NCBI RefSeq assembly: GCF_033115175.1
Contig: NC_084838.1
Span: 46,975,468-47,039,467 of the forward strand
DNA: 64,000 nt
From: Lepus europaeus
Lineage: Eukaryota; Chordata; Mammalia; Lagomorpha; Leporidae
Direction: 5' to 3'
Below are positions 1 through 11,356 of the stretch, one piece after another. A model generated the notes under the pieces. It was given only the letters and a program-made list of their open reading frames with translations. It was not told where the DNA came from and searched no databases. The position numbers and the translations under genes were made by a program. The number at the start of each line of letters is the position of its first letter. Position 1 is the stretch's first letter.

Positions 1-1141
1 GTGTGTACAAAGGCTATTGATTTTTGTGTGTTAATTTTATATCCTACCACTTTACCAAACTTGTTTATAAGTTCCAATAGTCTCCTGCTGGAGTCTTTTG
101 TTCACCTGTATATAGAATCATGTCACCTGCAAACAGGGATAATTTGACTTCCTCCTTTCAATTTATATCCCTTTGATTTCTTTTTCTTGCCTAATGGCTC
201 TGGCTAAAACTTCCATAATTATATTGAATAGCAGTGCTCAGGGTGGGCATCCTTATCTGGTTCAGGATCTTAATAGGAATGCTTCCAACTTTTTCCCATT
301 CAATAATATGCTAGCTATGGGTTTGCCATAAATTGCCTTGATTTTGTTGATAAATATTCCTCTATACCCAATTTGCTTAAGAGTGTCATCATGAGAGGAT
401 GTTGTATTTTATCAAATGCTTTCTCTGCATCTATTGAGGTACTCATATGGTGTCTGTTCTTGAGCTTATTAATGTGATATTAATGTGATATATAATATTT
501 ATTGATTTCTGTATGTTGAACCATCTCTGCATATCAGGAATAAATCCAGGTAAATAATCTTTCTGATGTGTTGTTGGATTCACTTAGCTAATATTTAATT
601 GAGGATTTTTGTATCTGTGTTCATCAGGGATATTGGTTTATAGTTCTCTTTGTCTGTTGTACCTTTTTCCCATTCAGCAATTAGGGTGATGCTGACCTCA
701 TAGAAGGAGTATGGGAGAATTCCATTCCTTTGAGTTGTGTTGAATAGCTTGAGAAAAATTGAAATTAGTTTCTCTAAATGTCTTGTAGAATTTGGCAGTG
801 AACTCATCCAGTCCTGGGCTTTTCTTTGTTGGAAGGAATTTATTATTAATTCAATCTCCATCGTGGTTATTGGTCTGTTTAGGTTTTCTGTTTCTTCATA
901 ACTCAGTTTTGGTAGATGGTATGTGTCCAGGATTCTATTCTTTTCTTCTAGGTTTTCCAATTTGTTGGCATATAGCTGTTTGTAACAATCCCTGATAATT
1001 CTTTTTATTCTGCAGTATCCATTGTTGCATCTCCTTTTTCATCTCTGATTTTATTCATTTTGGTTTCCTCCCTCTTTTTTTTGCTTAGTTGAGCCATTGG
1101 TGTATCAATTTTGTTTATTTTTTCAAAAAAAAACAGCTCCA
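1..1141 (-). pseudogene. L1-A ORF2 reverse transcriptase fragment
   Basis: On the minus strand this decodes to broken L1 ORF2 reverse transcriptase. The longest open piece (960 back to 595, 121 codons) carries the N-terminal RT block, with residues KENYKPISLMNTDTKILN near its end, close to the usual L1 wording. Further left the catalytic FADD block appears at 122-133 as FAGD, because the first aspartate codon has become a glycine codon. A 14-bp local repeat of taatgtgat units near 470-490 adds to the decay. The normal role would be target-primed reverse transcription of L1 RNA; this copy is dead. Confidence 0.85.
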
Positions 1142-1480
1142 GGCCAGCGCCGTGGCTTAACAGGTTAATCCTCCGCCTTGTGGTGCCAGCACACCGGGTT
1201 CTAGTCCCGGTTAGGGCACCGGATTCTATCCCGGTTGCCCCTCTTCCAGGCCAGCTCTCTGCTATGGCCTGGGAAGGCAGTGGAGGATGCCCCAAGTGCT
1301 TGGGCCCTGCACCCGCATGGGAGACCAGGAGAAGCACCTGGCTCCTGGCTTCGGATCAGCGAGATGTGCCGGCTGCAGCGGCCATTGGAGGGTGAACCAA
1401 CGGCAAAAAGGAAGACCTTTCTCTCTGTCTCTCTCTCTCACTATCCACTCTGCCTGTCAAAAAAAATAAAAATAAAAAAT
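1142..1480 (+). mobile_element. CSINE (rabbit C repeat), sense, near full length
   Basis: Head-to-tail order is clear: tRNA-like head starting ggccagcgccgtggctta, pol III B box ggttctagtcc at 1197-1207, body with the usual 'gcttgggccctgcacccgc' wording, CT-rich stretch about 1425-1450 and an A-rich tail to 1480. It is close to the family's general wording, so probably young. It lies inside L1-A between RT and endonuclease-linker sequence. Confidence 0.93.
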
Positions 1481-1648
1481 CTTCATTTCACTGATCTTTT
1501 TGTTTTTTTGTTTCAATTTTATTTTATTTCTTCTCCAATTTTAATTATCTCTTTTTATCTCTTTCCTCCTACTAATTTGGAGATTTCACTTGTTTCTCTA
1601 GGTCCTTGTGATACATTGATAGTTCATTTATTTGGTACCTTTATAACT
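1481..1648 (-). mobile_element. L1-A fragment between two CSINEs (EN-RT linker)
   Basis: This T-rich stretch resumes the antisense L1 after the sense CSINE and matches the segment between endonuclease and reverse transcriptase of ORF2 in order and style. It has no useful open frame. Confidence 0.65.
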
Positions 1649-1951
1649 TTTTAAAAGATTTATTTATTTATTTGAGGGCAGAGTTACAGACAGAGATCTC
1701 CCATCTAGTAGTTCACTTCCCAAATGGTCACAATGGCAGGAGTTGGGCTGATTCCAAGTCAGGAGCTTCTTCTGGTCTCCCACATATGTGCAGAGGCCCA
1801 AGCACACTTGAGCACTTCTACTGCCTTCCCAGGCCATCAGCAGAGAGGTGTATCTGAAGTGGAACAGCTAAAACTTGAAACAGTGCCCATATGGGATGCC
1901 AGCACCTCAAGCAGATGCTTAACCCATTATGCCACAACACAGAGCTGTCCC
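1648..1951 (-). mobile_element. CSINE, antisense, older copy in L1-A
   Basis: It reads tail first: ttaaaagatttatttattta, then GA-rich remnant, the body (gaggcccaagcac) and the tRNA-like head ending in 'gccacaacacagagctgtcc'. Many substitutions relative to the copy at 1142 suggest an older CSINE subfamily. Confidence 0.88.
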
Positions 1952-2143
1952 TAATATCTTTCCAATTTCCTGATGGAGGCACTAATTGCTACAAACTTCC
2001 CTCTTAATGCTGCTTTTGCTGTTTCCTATAAGTGTTGATATTTTGTGTTGTCATCTTCCTTCATTTCTAAGAATCTCTTTCTTTCCCTTTTGATTCCTTT
2101 TATAGGCCACTGTTAAATCAAGAACATGATGTCCAATCACAGA

Positions 2144-2440
2144 TTATTTGTTAATTTCCAGTTTCATTCTATTGTGGTCAAAAAAAATGCATGGCATGAT
2201 TTTAATTTTTTTTAATTTGCTGAGACTTGCTTTATGGCCTAGCATATGGTCTGTACTAGATAAAGTTCTATGCACTGATGTAAAGAATGTGTGTTCTGCA
2301 GCTGTGGATAAAAGGTTAGGTCCATATATATCAGTTAGGTCCATTTTGTCCATAATGCAGATTAGCTCTGTTGTTTCTTTGTTGATTTTCTTTCTAGTTG
2401 ACATGTCCATTGATGAAAGTGGGATGTTGAAGTTCCCCAT
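2144..2440 (-). pseudogene. L1-A ORF2 endonuclease domain fragment
   Basis: A 98-codon open piece of the apurinic/apyrimidinic-type endonuclease domain of ORF2. The recognisable blocks, in order, are MGNFN, the MDLTDIYG block, a TEYTFF-like block (here AEHTFF), DHMLGHK and FFDHNRMKLEINK. The normal domain nicks target DNA at T-rich sites to prime reverse transcription. The first block should read GDFN; the aspartate (D205 in human L1 numbering) is asparagine here, while the later DH pair is kept. With the RT change this marks a dead copy. Confidence 0.88.
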
Positions 2441-2835
2441 TAACTTTTGTATTGGAGTCTATATCTCCCTTTGGATGCATTAACATTAACATTTCTTTTA
2501 AATATCCAGGCACTCTGGCATTGGTATATATACATTCATTACAGTCACACCTTCCATTGAATTGATCCCTTAATTGTTACATAATGCACTTCAATAGTTT
2601 TTGTGTTAAAGTCTATTTTGTCTGATATTAGGTTGGTTATACCTGCTTGTATTTGCTTTCTATTAGCATGTAATATCTTTTTCTATCCTTTCACTTTCAG
2701 TCTGTGTATATCTTTGTTGCTGAGGTGTGTTTCTTCTAGGCAGAAAATAGATGGTTCTTGTTATTTAATTCATTCAGCCAGTCTGTAACTCTCTTTTTTT
2801 AACTTTGCTCAATTTTTAAACCAATCTTGGACACT

Positions 2836-3162
2836 TTTTCTTTTTAAGATAAATTTTATTTACTTGAAAGGCAGAGTTAAAGAGAGAGGGAGAGATGGAG
2901 ATGGAGATTTTCCATCCATTGGTTCACTCCTCAAATGGCCTCAAAGGCCAGGACTGGGCCAGGCCAAACCTAGGAGCCAATAGTTTCTTCCAGGTCTCCC
3001 ATGTGGGTGCAGGGGCCCATGCATTTGAGCTATACTCACTGCTTTCCCAGACACACTAGCAGGGATCTGTATCAGAAGTAGAGCAGCCAGGACTTGAACT
3101 AGTGCCAATGGGATGCCAAAATCACAGGTGGCACCTTTTACTTGCTAAGCCACAGTGCCATT
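2836..3162 (-). mobile_element. CSINE, antisense, in L1-A
   Basis: A tail-first CSINE: tttttaagataaattttatt, GA-rich remnant, 'ggttcactcctcaaatggcc', 'gtgggtgcaggggccca', and a tRNA-like head ending near 3160. It interrupts the L1 segment upstream of the endonuclease. It is diverged, so probably middle-aged. Confidence 0.88.
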
Positions 3163-4140
3163 TCCAATCTGTATCTCTAAATTGGAGAATTTAGGCTATT
3201 TACATTCAAACTTACTATTGATAAGTAAGGACTTGGCCCTGCTATTTTTCATAAATATTCCTATTGGTTTATTTTGGGTTTCCTTTGTACTTTTACTCGG
3301 ATATTTTCTGCCTTCACATTCTTTCATAATGATGACGATCAGTGTTTCTTTGTGTAACACATCATTAAGCATCACTTGTAAGGTTGGATGAGTGGTGACA
3401 AATTCTTTCAATTTCTGTTTGTTATGGAAGGTCTTTATTTCACCTTCATTCATGAGAGCTTTGCAGGGCATTGTACTCGGGGTGACGGTTTTTTTTTTTT
3501 TTTCCCCCTTTAAGACTTGGACAATGGCTCACCATTCTTTCCTAGCTGTAAGGTTTCTAATGAGAAATCAACCATGAGTCTAATTGGAGGTTCTCTGAAT
3601 GTAACCTGGCATTTCTCTTATGCACATTTTAGAATATTTTCTCTATGTTTTACTTTTAAAATTTGACTACAGTGTGTCATGGTGAAGATCTTTCCTTGTC
3701 ATTTTTATTAGAAATTCTGTGTGCCTTGTTTCCTTGGATATCTGTCTCTTTCTCCAAACTAGGAAAGTTTTCTGCAACTACTTCATTGAATAGACCTAAC
3801 CCATTCTCTCTTTAAACACCTTTAGGAAGTCCCAAGACCCATATGTTGGATCATTTGACAGTGTTCCATAAATCACATGCTGTTTTTAATTGTTTTTTAT
3901 TTCTTCTTCCTTTTTGGTCTGAGATATTTCCAAAGATTTGTCTTCTAGCTGGGATATTCTTTCTTCTGCCTCACCAAGTGGGTTGTAAAAGCTTTCCACT
4001 GTATTTTTTATTAGACATATTGAATTCTTTGTTTCTAATATTTTAATTTGATTACTCTTCAAAATCTCAAACTTACTGGGAAATATTTCCTTCATGTCAT
4101 GCATGGATTTCTTTAATTTGCTTCTCATTGCTTCTGAGTA
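3163..4140 (-). pseudogene. L1-A upstream ORF2 region and ORF1 remnant
   Basis: An 80-codon open piece (4128 back to 3886) carries the heptad-like, charged stretch typical of the L1 ORF1 coiled coil, including AEERISQLEDKSLEIS. Next to it, at about 3740-3850 read on the minus strand, are decayed traces of the ORF1 RNA-binding region (a MGLG...PKG block and a VAENFPSLEK-like block after frame repair by eye). ORF1 protein is a trimeric RNA chaperone. The part from 3163 to about 3600 corresponds to the L1 stretch between the ORF1 and EN-coding parts. Confidence 0.75.
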
Positions 4141-5430
4141 GTCCTATGATCATTCTTTTGAACACCTTTTCAGGCATTTCATCAATCTCTTCATATTCAC
4201 ATTCTAATATTGAAGTGTCTCTGTTCCTTCGAAGGACTCATGTTGTCTTCCTTATTCTTGTTTCTTGAATTTCTGCATTTATTTTTAGGCCCTTGTGGAA
4301 ATACTTGGGTTTTTTTTCCTCCCCTGATGGATTTTATCTTTGACCTATGCTTATTTGATTTAGTGGAGTGTCTGCTCTTTCAGTGAATACCCAGAGGCGT
4401 GTGCTGGATGTGGCCAAGGTGCTCTGGCCAGTGCTCCAGGGTGGGGCGAGAATCCAGGTAACACCCAAGATGTGTGTGGTAGAACTCCTCTATTGGCAGA
4501 CAGGGAGTTGGGTATGATCACCTCTATTATAGTCACAACCTCACCTCCTCTCTTCCAAAGTGATCAATGCCCAGGTTTAGCCCACAGTGGATGCACTCAC
4601 CCCTGCTGCTGTATGAACTGCATAAAGAATCTATGCACTCCTAAGTTGAGCATGGGGCTTTCAACAATGACCCACCCCAAGCAGTCAGGAAGCTCTGAAC
4701 CTCTGACACCAGACACAGTGATTACCCGAAGACCCAGCTATATTCCATGCTGTACCATGCAGTCACAGGATTCCCAGAGTACAACGCATAAGGCTCCCAT
4801 ATTCATAGGGTACAAAGGATCTCTTCTCCCCCAATGAGCCTTCCCCAGAGAGAGCAGAGACCTTCCCAGAGCCAGCTGCCTGTGGGTGCTCTGCCCTGGC
4901 AGTTTGATCCCTGGTGCCTATGATATGTTGAGAGGATTGGGGCACCTCACAGTCCTATGTGGGTGCTCAGCCCATGTGAGCCCTCCCAGACAGAATCAAA
5001 ATTGTTGTGGAATGCACATTTTTCCCTCAGAAAATTCCCCAATCACACACACGCCCAAAAGCTGCAGTAGCCTCTACTTGTGTCAAAGTGACACCTTTTC
5101 CCCATCCGTTGCCAGGTGAGGTGCCCTGTGCTAGGATGGGAGAAAGAAACATGCTTTTCTTTCACTGGGTTAGACAGGTACCCTTCACCCCACTAGGGCT
5201 CCAGGCCAGACTCAAAGACATTGTGGTCCACAAGGCTCTCACTCTGGCAATATCACCAGTGCTGGTGCAGTCTGCTCTTGCCTCACTTGCCAAAGCTAGC
5301 ATATCCTCCACTTTCTGACCGTGAGGATCCTGTGTGGTCTCTGTGCTCATTGCTGTGCACCCACACCTTCCTCCCTGCTCCCACCTGTGTCTCAACTGCA
5401 ACACCAAACCAAACTGCAACACCTGTATGC
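4141..5430 (-). mobile_element. L1-A probable 5' region
   Basis: It follows ORF1 on the minus strand with a gradual change from T-rich to a more GC-rich composition, as expected for an L1 5' region. I cannot find the start of the element by motif, and the end near 5430 is a judgement from where the composition changes. Host DNA in the last few hundred bases is possible. Confidence 0.5.
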
Positions 5431-8140
5431 AACATAATCTTGTGGATTTTTTAAAGGAGATGAGTTTTTGAGGAACAATGTCAGAGAAATGAGTCATAAG
5501 TAAAAAAAATTACTTCACTTTTAGCCAACCATTTGAAAAGGAAACAGAGTCTGTGGGTAGGCCATGTTCAGGTAAAACAACTAGATAAAGAGACATTCTG
5601 AAAGAGTTGAGAATATGGACAATTTTGCTCATAGTAATCTAACAGTTCAAGAGAGCAAGTGGGAGAGTTTTGGTGGAGAGGTAGTGGTTTGGAGCAAGTG
5701 CCTTTAGCCAATTTAGAATTCCACATGGGCATTAGATTTTGCACAATAGATGACTTGAAAGTCTGTAACATTCAATGGTGCATGGTCAAACAGGAATTTA
5801 ATCAACAAGTTAGGTTTGATGGCTTTTTGAGAGACTGGAAAGTTGCTTTTAGTAACAATGTCTTCGGGATAATTCATGATACTTGGCAGAGAAGTGGTAG
5901 AAGGCGTCATGGAACAACAGCATGGGAGTGCTCTGTTCAGATCTCCACGTGAAAGCAAACCTTACAGTTAGCAGATGCTTCTAAGTGCCCCATATCAGCA
6001 GTCCACTGCTTGTTCACTCCAAGACCAAGTTCTTCCTGGGGTATTCCCATCCACACTGAGCTTAGGGGAGTACTCAACATAGACCTTTTCTGCCCAGAGC
6101 AAAAATCCTGTTGGCTCTGGTTCTCCCTGTTGGTCGGGTCAAGATTAGGGCTGCTGCTTAGTCTAGAGTTCTTCCTTCCAAATCCTTATTTCCCTTCTTT
6201 TCCTAGGTATCAAGCACTATTTCTAGGTCTGAGGCTTTTCTCACCTGTATGTTCCTCCATTCCCTGTTCTGTTTTGAGGGCATTCCCCATAATAAATCTC
6301 TTACATTTCTCTGTCTTTGAGGACATGAACTAACACATTTGGGGGAAATGAAGAAGTTTCACAGCTGTAGTTAAAAATATGGTCAATTTTATGGAGAACT
6401 CACAGAGCTCAAAGGACTGCTTTGGGGCCTCATAGATAAGTTATGATCAAGGGTGAACTTGTTTCTCTGCTGTAGGTGGTGTCACTGCCAGGGTAATACA
6501 GAAGCTTTTCTATTACTGTGTACATCATTATCCTCCTCGTATGCCAAGTTAGGGTTGCTACAAAACAGGAATGGACAAAGGGGAAATGAACTGAGAACTA
6601 ATGCCATAGCAGACATTGGTCTGCAGGTTTTAGCATTCAGTTGGAATATTTTTACTGAGTATCAATGTTCACGGGGCACATCTTGAGAACACTGAGGGCC
6701 AGCATTTGTTTTTACAAAATCATTTACACACTGCCTTGCATATAGCAGCACCATGTCTGTCTGCGAGAGTAAATGTGTTCACAATCTCCCATCTAATATA
6801 AATTCTCCTTGCTGTCTTGCTGACTGGATACTTACCGCTTCTCCCAGCTGCATCTCAATTTTCCTCCCTGAATGGAGCTAACAAAGAGTCTCTTTCTTGC
6901 CATCACTTATTGTGAGTGTTTTGGACATGACAACATACCTCCAGGATATTGGAACACATGAAAACTGGTGCCTTCATAAAAAGAGTTTCTTGTGTTGTCC
7001 ACTTCTGGGGTCCCTGCCTAACAGTTATTTCTGCTGCTTTTCCCTGGACAGCCCCGCCTGAGTGAGGACAAGTAAATATTGGCCCCCAACTCAGGAAAAA
7101 CAGTGCTATGGGCTTCAGTTCATGTGAACTCTTGGAATTCTTTCTTTTTTTTCCTGCCTTTTTTGGGAATGTTGATTGTTTAAAATCTCAAGCTTCTATA
7201 CCCTTTATTCTTCCCCTTAGTGAAAGGTTTAATTAGAAACAAATCATGTCCTTGGATCATAAACACACTTTAGAAGTTAACCAGGGTGCCTGGCCCTGGA
7301 TAAATACAAGCTAAATGTCTTAAAATCAGCAGTTTGATGTTACCCATAGAGATAGCTGCAGGGTGGGGGAGGGAAGACTGAGGGAGTGTTTCCCAGCTGG
7401 AGAAGCCAGCAGGAAATTAGCAAAGAACAAAGTGTGAAAACAGAGAGAAAGAGAGGAATGAGGAGGAATGTATAGGGAACCAGCCCAGCCAAATCACAGA
7501 ATTGGTAGGGGCACACAGCTCAAAGTAGATAAGATTTAAAGTACTTAACCAAGAGTTGACTAATTAGACAATTACATTTACTGAAATTAAATATACAATA
7601 CACTAAATACTTACTGTTTTAATTTTTTTGCATGTGTGTTTTGTGATTGATAAGTGTAATACACTCATTTTTAAACACATTTTGATTACTATGGACTTCA
7701 GTCATAACATTGCATGAACTGAACAGTTGTTATGGTCCTTTTATCTGGATGTGCCACTCCTGGAAAAAGAACACAAAAGAATAGCGTATGAATGAAGGTA
7801 GCTCTTTGTACCAGTATTATCTCTAATGCAAGAGATTTTCAAACGTAGAAATTGTATAATACCAACACAATAAATGTTATAAAGACTATTTTCACTTAGG
7901 AATTAATTTTTATGTGTTACTTGATGTTAAATGAGTCCTCCTGCTGCCTTCTAAAATGCAATGGATTGGAAATAGCACTAAAGAAGAACACTAGCTTTAT
8001 CTATACTGATATTAATACAACTATCCCATGATTATTAATTCTTACTACCTATATGACAGCCTCAGTAAATAAGGGAAAACTGGATATTCCATAAATTCAT
8101 GGAAGAAATTGGTAAGAGAGGTGTTTTTTTTAGGGGGGGG
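5431..8140. other. No gene seen; unrecognised DNA
   Basis: I see no exon-like, RNA-gene or clear repeat signal. Around 6280-6330 there is a weak resemblance to the polyadenylation end of an old LTR (aataaatctcttac followed by a tctctgtctttg stretch), but no boundaries. Short open frames here (for example 5659-5952 and 6010-6333) have no recognisable protein features. Confidence 0.4.
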
Positions 8141-8643
8141 TGGTAGAGTGCAATGTTTTTTTCCCTCCATTTCTTGGGGCAGAGAGGGAGTGATACAGGC
8201 AGGCAGATAGGGTAAAACTGATTAGATGTGTAAGCTGGAGACCACGCCCCCTGTGTGACCTCACACCCCTACCTGACCCCACCTGGACGCCCATCTGCCA
8301 ATCAGACTGTGTAACCACTCCCCTCTGGGAGTAGATAAAAGGCCTGAAGCACGGTGGGCCCCTGCCTGTTTTTGGTTGTGTACCCTTGTTATGCTCTTGC
8401 TGCTCTGCAGGTGTGTGGCCTTCAGGCCACCCACTCTCTGCTTTCCTGCCTACATGTGGCTCCTGCCTGCTCTCTACCTGGTACAGACCCAACCTAGCTT
8501 CTAGACTTTTCTCTCCTAATGAAAGCCCTCACTTTCATGTGCATTTCTCTCACTGAATAAAATCCTTAAAAACTTACCATGTTGTCTGGTCTATTTGAGC
8601 CAGTATTCAGAATTCTGCTCTGAATAAATGGCAAGAACCCACA
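8141..8643 (+). mobile_element. Probable solo LTR of an endogenous retrovirus
   Basis: About 500 bp with the order expected of a retroviral LTR. It has a CCAAT box (gccaat, 8297-8302), a TATA-like agataaaagg (8333-8342) about 30 bp downstream, a C/T-rich R region, a polyadenylation signal AATAAA (8556-8561) and then a U5-like stretch ending in CA near 8641-8643. No gag, pol or env sequence adjoins either side, so recombination between two LTRs is the likely origin. The 5' edge (a TG near 8141) is uncertain and I could not confirm a 4-6 bp flanking duplication. The family is not identified; a gammaretrovirus-like group would fit the CCAAT-TATA layout. Confidence 0.62.
8297..8342 (+). promoter_or_regulatory. 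CCAAT and TATA-like boxes of the solo LTR
   Basis: gccaatcag at 8297-8305 and agataaaagg at 8333-8342 have the spacing of a pol II core promoter. Transcription would run rightward from about 8365. Whether it is used cannot be told from sequence. Confidence 0.5.
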
Positions 8644-8781
8644 GGATTATTAATATTGAAAGTTAGTAATAAGGCAGGAAGATATCAGGAGTGCTTCAGC
8701 TCACAAACTGATGGAGATATGTCCAAAGAAATACCCATCGAATGATACCCTCTGCATACAGGAAGGCTATAAATTGGGTGT

Positions 8782-8943
8782 CTTTTTTAGAAGAAAACTG
8801 AACTGTAGGCAAAGGAACAGCGCAAACAACCACTAGTTGAATTTTCCATCCCTACATGAGTAAGAGATAAAAAAAGATTAGTAAGTAATTCTACCAACAT
8901 GTCATTCCTGAGGAACACCAACTGTGCCATCTTCAGGAGTTTG
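8782..8943 (+). repeat. Unidentified interspersed repeat, copy 1
   Basis: It aligns by eye, same strand, with 13241-13398. Both have a T-run, then 'accactag' and 'gaa.tt', then '...attagta...taattct', and both end at cttcaggagtttg. The two are clearly diverged. I do not recognise the family. Confidence 0.55.
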
Positions 8944-9152
8944 ATTCACAGGTTGAGATGTGAATAAAGCAACTTAAGCAAGTAAGTTTGATCATCACCT
9001 TTATTAAATCTGTAACATATAACATTGTGTTTTTAATAGTTTTTGATAAGGTGTGCTCTCTAAGCTCTGCTTTCTGCTTGAAGTTGATGATCTTTTTAGC
9101 AATCAGAGGCCAACAGAGCCTGAAGCAAGAATTTATCTAACAGTCAAAAATA

Positions 9153-9401
9153 GGGGTGGCCGCTGTGATGTAGAGGGTTAGGCTGTCATCTGGGACACTT
9201 GCATCCCATACCAGCATGCCAGTTCAAGTACTAGTTCCTGTGCTTCCTTCTAATGTGCCTTGGATGAAGCAGATGATGATCCAAGTAGCTGAGCCCCTGC
9301 GATACACGTGGGAGACCCTGATGGAGTTTTTTCTCTTTTTTTTCAGCCTGGCCCAGCTCTGGCTGTTGCAGGCATTTGGCATGTGAACCAATGGATAGAT
9401 G

Positions 9402-9448
<47 letters not shown>

Positions 9449-9590
9449 TCCCTCTCCCTCTCCCTCTCCCTCCCTCCCTCTCCTTCTCCCTCTCCCTCTC
9501 CCTCTCCCTCTCTCTCTCTCTTCCTCTTTCTGTGTGTGTGTGTACATGTGTCACGCTCTCTGTCCATTACTCTGCATTTTAAATAAATAG
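9153..9590 (+). mobile_element. CSINE, sense, with expanded CT tract
   Basis: The tRNA-like head starts 'ggggtggccgctgtgatg', the body includes 'tacacgtgggagaccctgat', and the copy ends with taaataaatag. Its CT-rich segment has grown to over 120 bp, so the copy is longer than the usual 300-350 bp. The diverged body indicates an older subfamily. Confidence 0.88.
9404..9543 (+). repeat. (TC)n/(CCCTCT)n microsatellite with short (TG)n
   Basis: An almost pure pyrimidine run at 9404-9530: first TC dinucleotides, then CCCTCT-type hexamers, then TC again, followed by about six TG units (9531-9543). It lies in the CT-rich part of a CSINE, the usual seed for such expansions. It also creates long serine/leucine-rich and arginine/glutamate-rich open frames on the two strands that are not genes. 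Confidence 0.95.
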
Positions 9591-11166
9591 TGAATATAGA
9601 ACTCCAAGGAGTGTTTGAAATATGACAAATGATATATCCTGAAACAGAGCTTCCAAAATGTATTGCAACAAACGTAAGATATCCCATTGTAAAAAAGAAG
9701 GATATGCAATCATTTGAAAAACACATTTGTTATCTTTCTTCTTAAAAATTCACAATTCATATTAACGTGTTTAAAAGTTTGAGAAATGGTTTATTTTTAT
9801 GCCAATGTTTAAATTAGCACATTTGAAACATCTTCCAATACCCAAGGACAAGGTCTAATGAGCATCTGCAGGGTAAATCTTGGCTAGAAGTGTCTTTATC
9901 TGTGAGCTCCCTCTTAGCACAGATTATACAGGGAAACACTCCTTTTATTGCCTATTCACCTTCAAGACTGATTGAAATTCACAGAAAAAATGGAAGGGAA
10001 AGAAAAGAAAGAGGCTAAATGAAAAGGATAGTACAGAAATCAAGTTGCAAGTTGGAGAGATCCTGCAAGGCATCTGGAAAACAAATGGTGCCCAAAAGCA
10101 TAAATATGCAAGAAGAATCATCTACCTCAAAGGTGAGACTTCAGCTCCAACTCAACACTCACAAAGCTTACTCACCCAAAAGACAGTTGACCCCAGGGGT
10201 ACAGCATAGATGACGAGAAGGCAAAATTGAATACCTACTTCAGACAAAATGAGGTTGTTGATTAGGTCGAGATATAGGGTAGGAAGGAGAGAAGGATCTT
10301 AGAACTTTCGAGAAGAAAAATATTCTTAGTTTTTTCCCTCAGGGGAGATAATCACTGTCCTTGGTTGCAGGCAGTATGTAAAGTAAGAGTCCAAAATAGA
10401 ACTATGGAAGGAAGTAGAAAATGTTCCTGGGTGGGTTGAAAAACGGCCTTGCCAAGCTCCATAGAGCATCAGTATATCAAATGAGCATTCAAGGTCCAGG
10501 TCTGTCAATTCTACTCCCTTCAGAAGCAAAGCGTTCTTAAAAATACATCTATGCTTTATTTAAATGAGCGAAACCTATCAGCCTCTCTTCAGAATTTACA
10601 GAGGGAAAGCACCTGAATGTTTTTCTTAGTGAGAATGACAAATAGCGGGGTTTGTTATTTGGGATATGCACTACATAAATCTGACCGAAAGGAAGGTGAG
10701 TTGCACCAATTAGTTGACTAATACGTATAAAGTCTATTCTGATTTTCCCCAAACCTCAGAACTTGTGGCCTGTTGTATTATAAGGGGCTGCAGGCCAAAG
10801 AGGATGGCTTCCTTTAGGGCCCTCTGAGTAGCTGTGCTCCTTGCTTTTCTTCTGCCGTGGTGAGGTGGGATAGAGCTTGCCTCAGATAAGGTGAGCTTAA
10901 AGTTATTAATTTGCTTATGGGGATGTGAGACTTTAACACCAACACAGGCAGCTTTTACTGAGCACTTAATCTGTGCCAAAAACTGTCCCCAGGATTGCAA
11001 ATTTGAAGGTGGGCGCTTTTATTATCCCAAATGTACAAGCTGGATAAACTAAGCAAAAAGAAAAGCTAAAAATGTAAGAGGAAAAGAATTGAGAGATGGA
11101 AACCAAGGAGGCACACAGCCAACTATAGGCGGGTCAGTCTAGAAAGTGCATAGGAATTATTTAGGC
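9591..11166. other. No gene seen; unique-looking DNA
   Basis: A/T-rich single-copy-looking sequence. No convincing exon, RNA gene or repeat family is recognised; open frames are short and lack protein character. Confidence 0.45.
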
Positions 11167-11356
11167 CAGTAGTTCTCAAGCCAGAGGCAATGTCCCCTCA
11201 AGAAACATTTGATAAAGATTGGTGACATTTTTTTTTTTGTCCCAGTTAGGAAAAGGGAGGAGCTGTTGGCATCTGGTGGGTCCAGGACAAAATGCAGCTA
11301 ACATCAAAGAATTATCCAGCCCAAAATATCAATAGTGCTGAGATCGAAAAAAACTC
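11167..11356 (+). mobile_element. MER20 (hAT-Charlie non-autonomous DNA transposon)
   Basis: It starts with cagtagttctcaag, continues through the 'acatttgataaag...ggtgacattt' core and the 'ggcatctggtgggt' block, and ends with 'aattatccagcccaaaat' and 'aatagtgctgagatcgaaa'. These are the MER20 landmarks in order. A second copy lies at 20838. Confidence 0.88.

Larger units (their letters stand above)
1..5430 (-). mobile_element. L1-A: antisense LINE-1, truncated by window edge, three CSINE insertions
   Basis: This is a long LINE-1 read on the minus strand, so its 3' part lies to the left. From left to right it shows reverse transcriptase (1-1141), the endonuclease-RT linker (1481-1648), endonuclease (about 1952-2460), the region upstream of ORF2 (to about 3600), ORF1 (about 3640-4140) and a less certain 5' region (about 4250-5430). 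The 3' end lies outside the window. CSINEs at 1142-1480, 1648-1951 and 2836-3162 interrupt it and are therefore younger. Frames are broken many times and two catalytic motifs are altered, so it cannot be active. The right boundary is the least certain point: no flanking duplication can be seen because the other end is missing. Confidence 0.85.

Noticed and set aside
1142-1300. tRNA-like head with a good B box
   Set aside because: It is the pol III promoter of a CSINE, not a functional tRNA gene; no proper anticodon arm can be drawn. The same holds for the other CSINE heads.
1005-1854. Several open frames overlapping CSINE sequence, repeated in similar form at 15713-16003, 50818-51195, 53391-53755 and 57087-57412
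   Set aside because: Young CSINEs lack stops in several frames by chance, so similar peptides recur wherever a young CSINE lies; they are not a gene family.
2148-2788. Hydrophobic plus-strand frames that look like membrane segments
   Set aside because: They are the opposite strand of L1 endonuclease and upstream L1 sequence. T-rich antisense L1 reads as Leu/Phe/Ile-rich peptide.
9224-9726. Arginine/glutamate-rich and serine/leucine-rich frames
   Set aside because: They are translations of a CT/GA microsatellite inside a CSINE.
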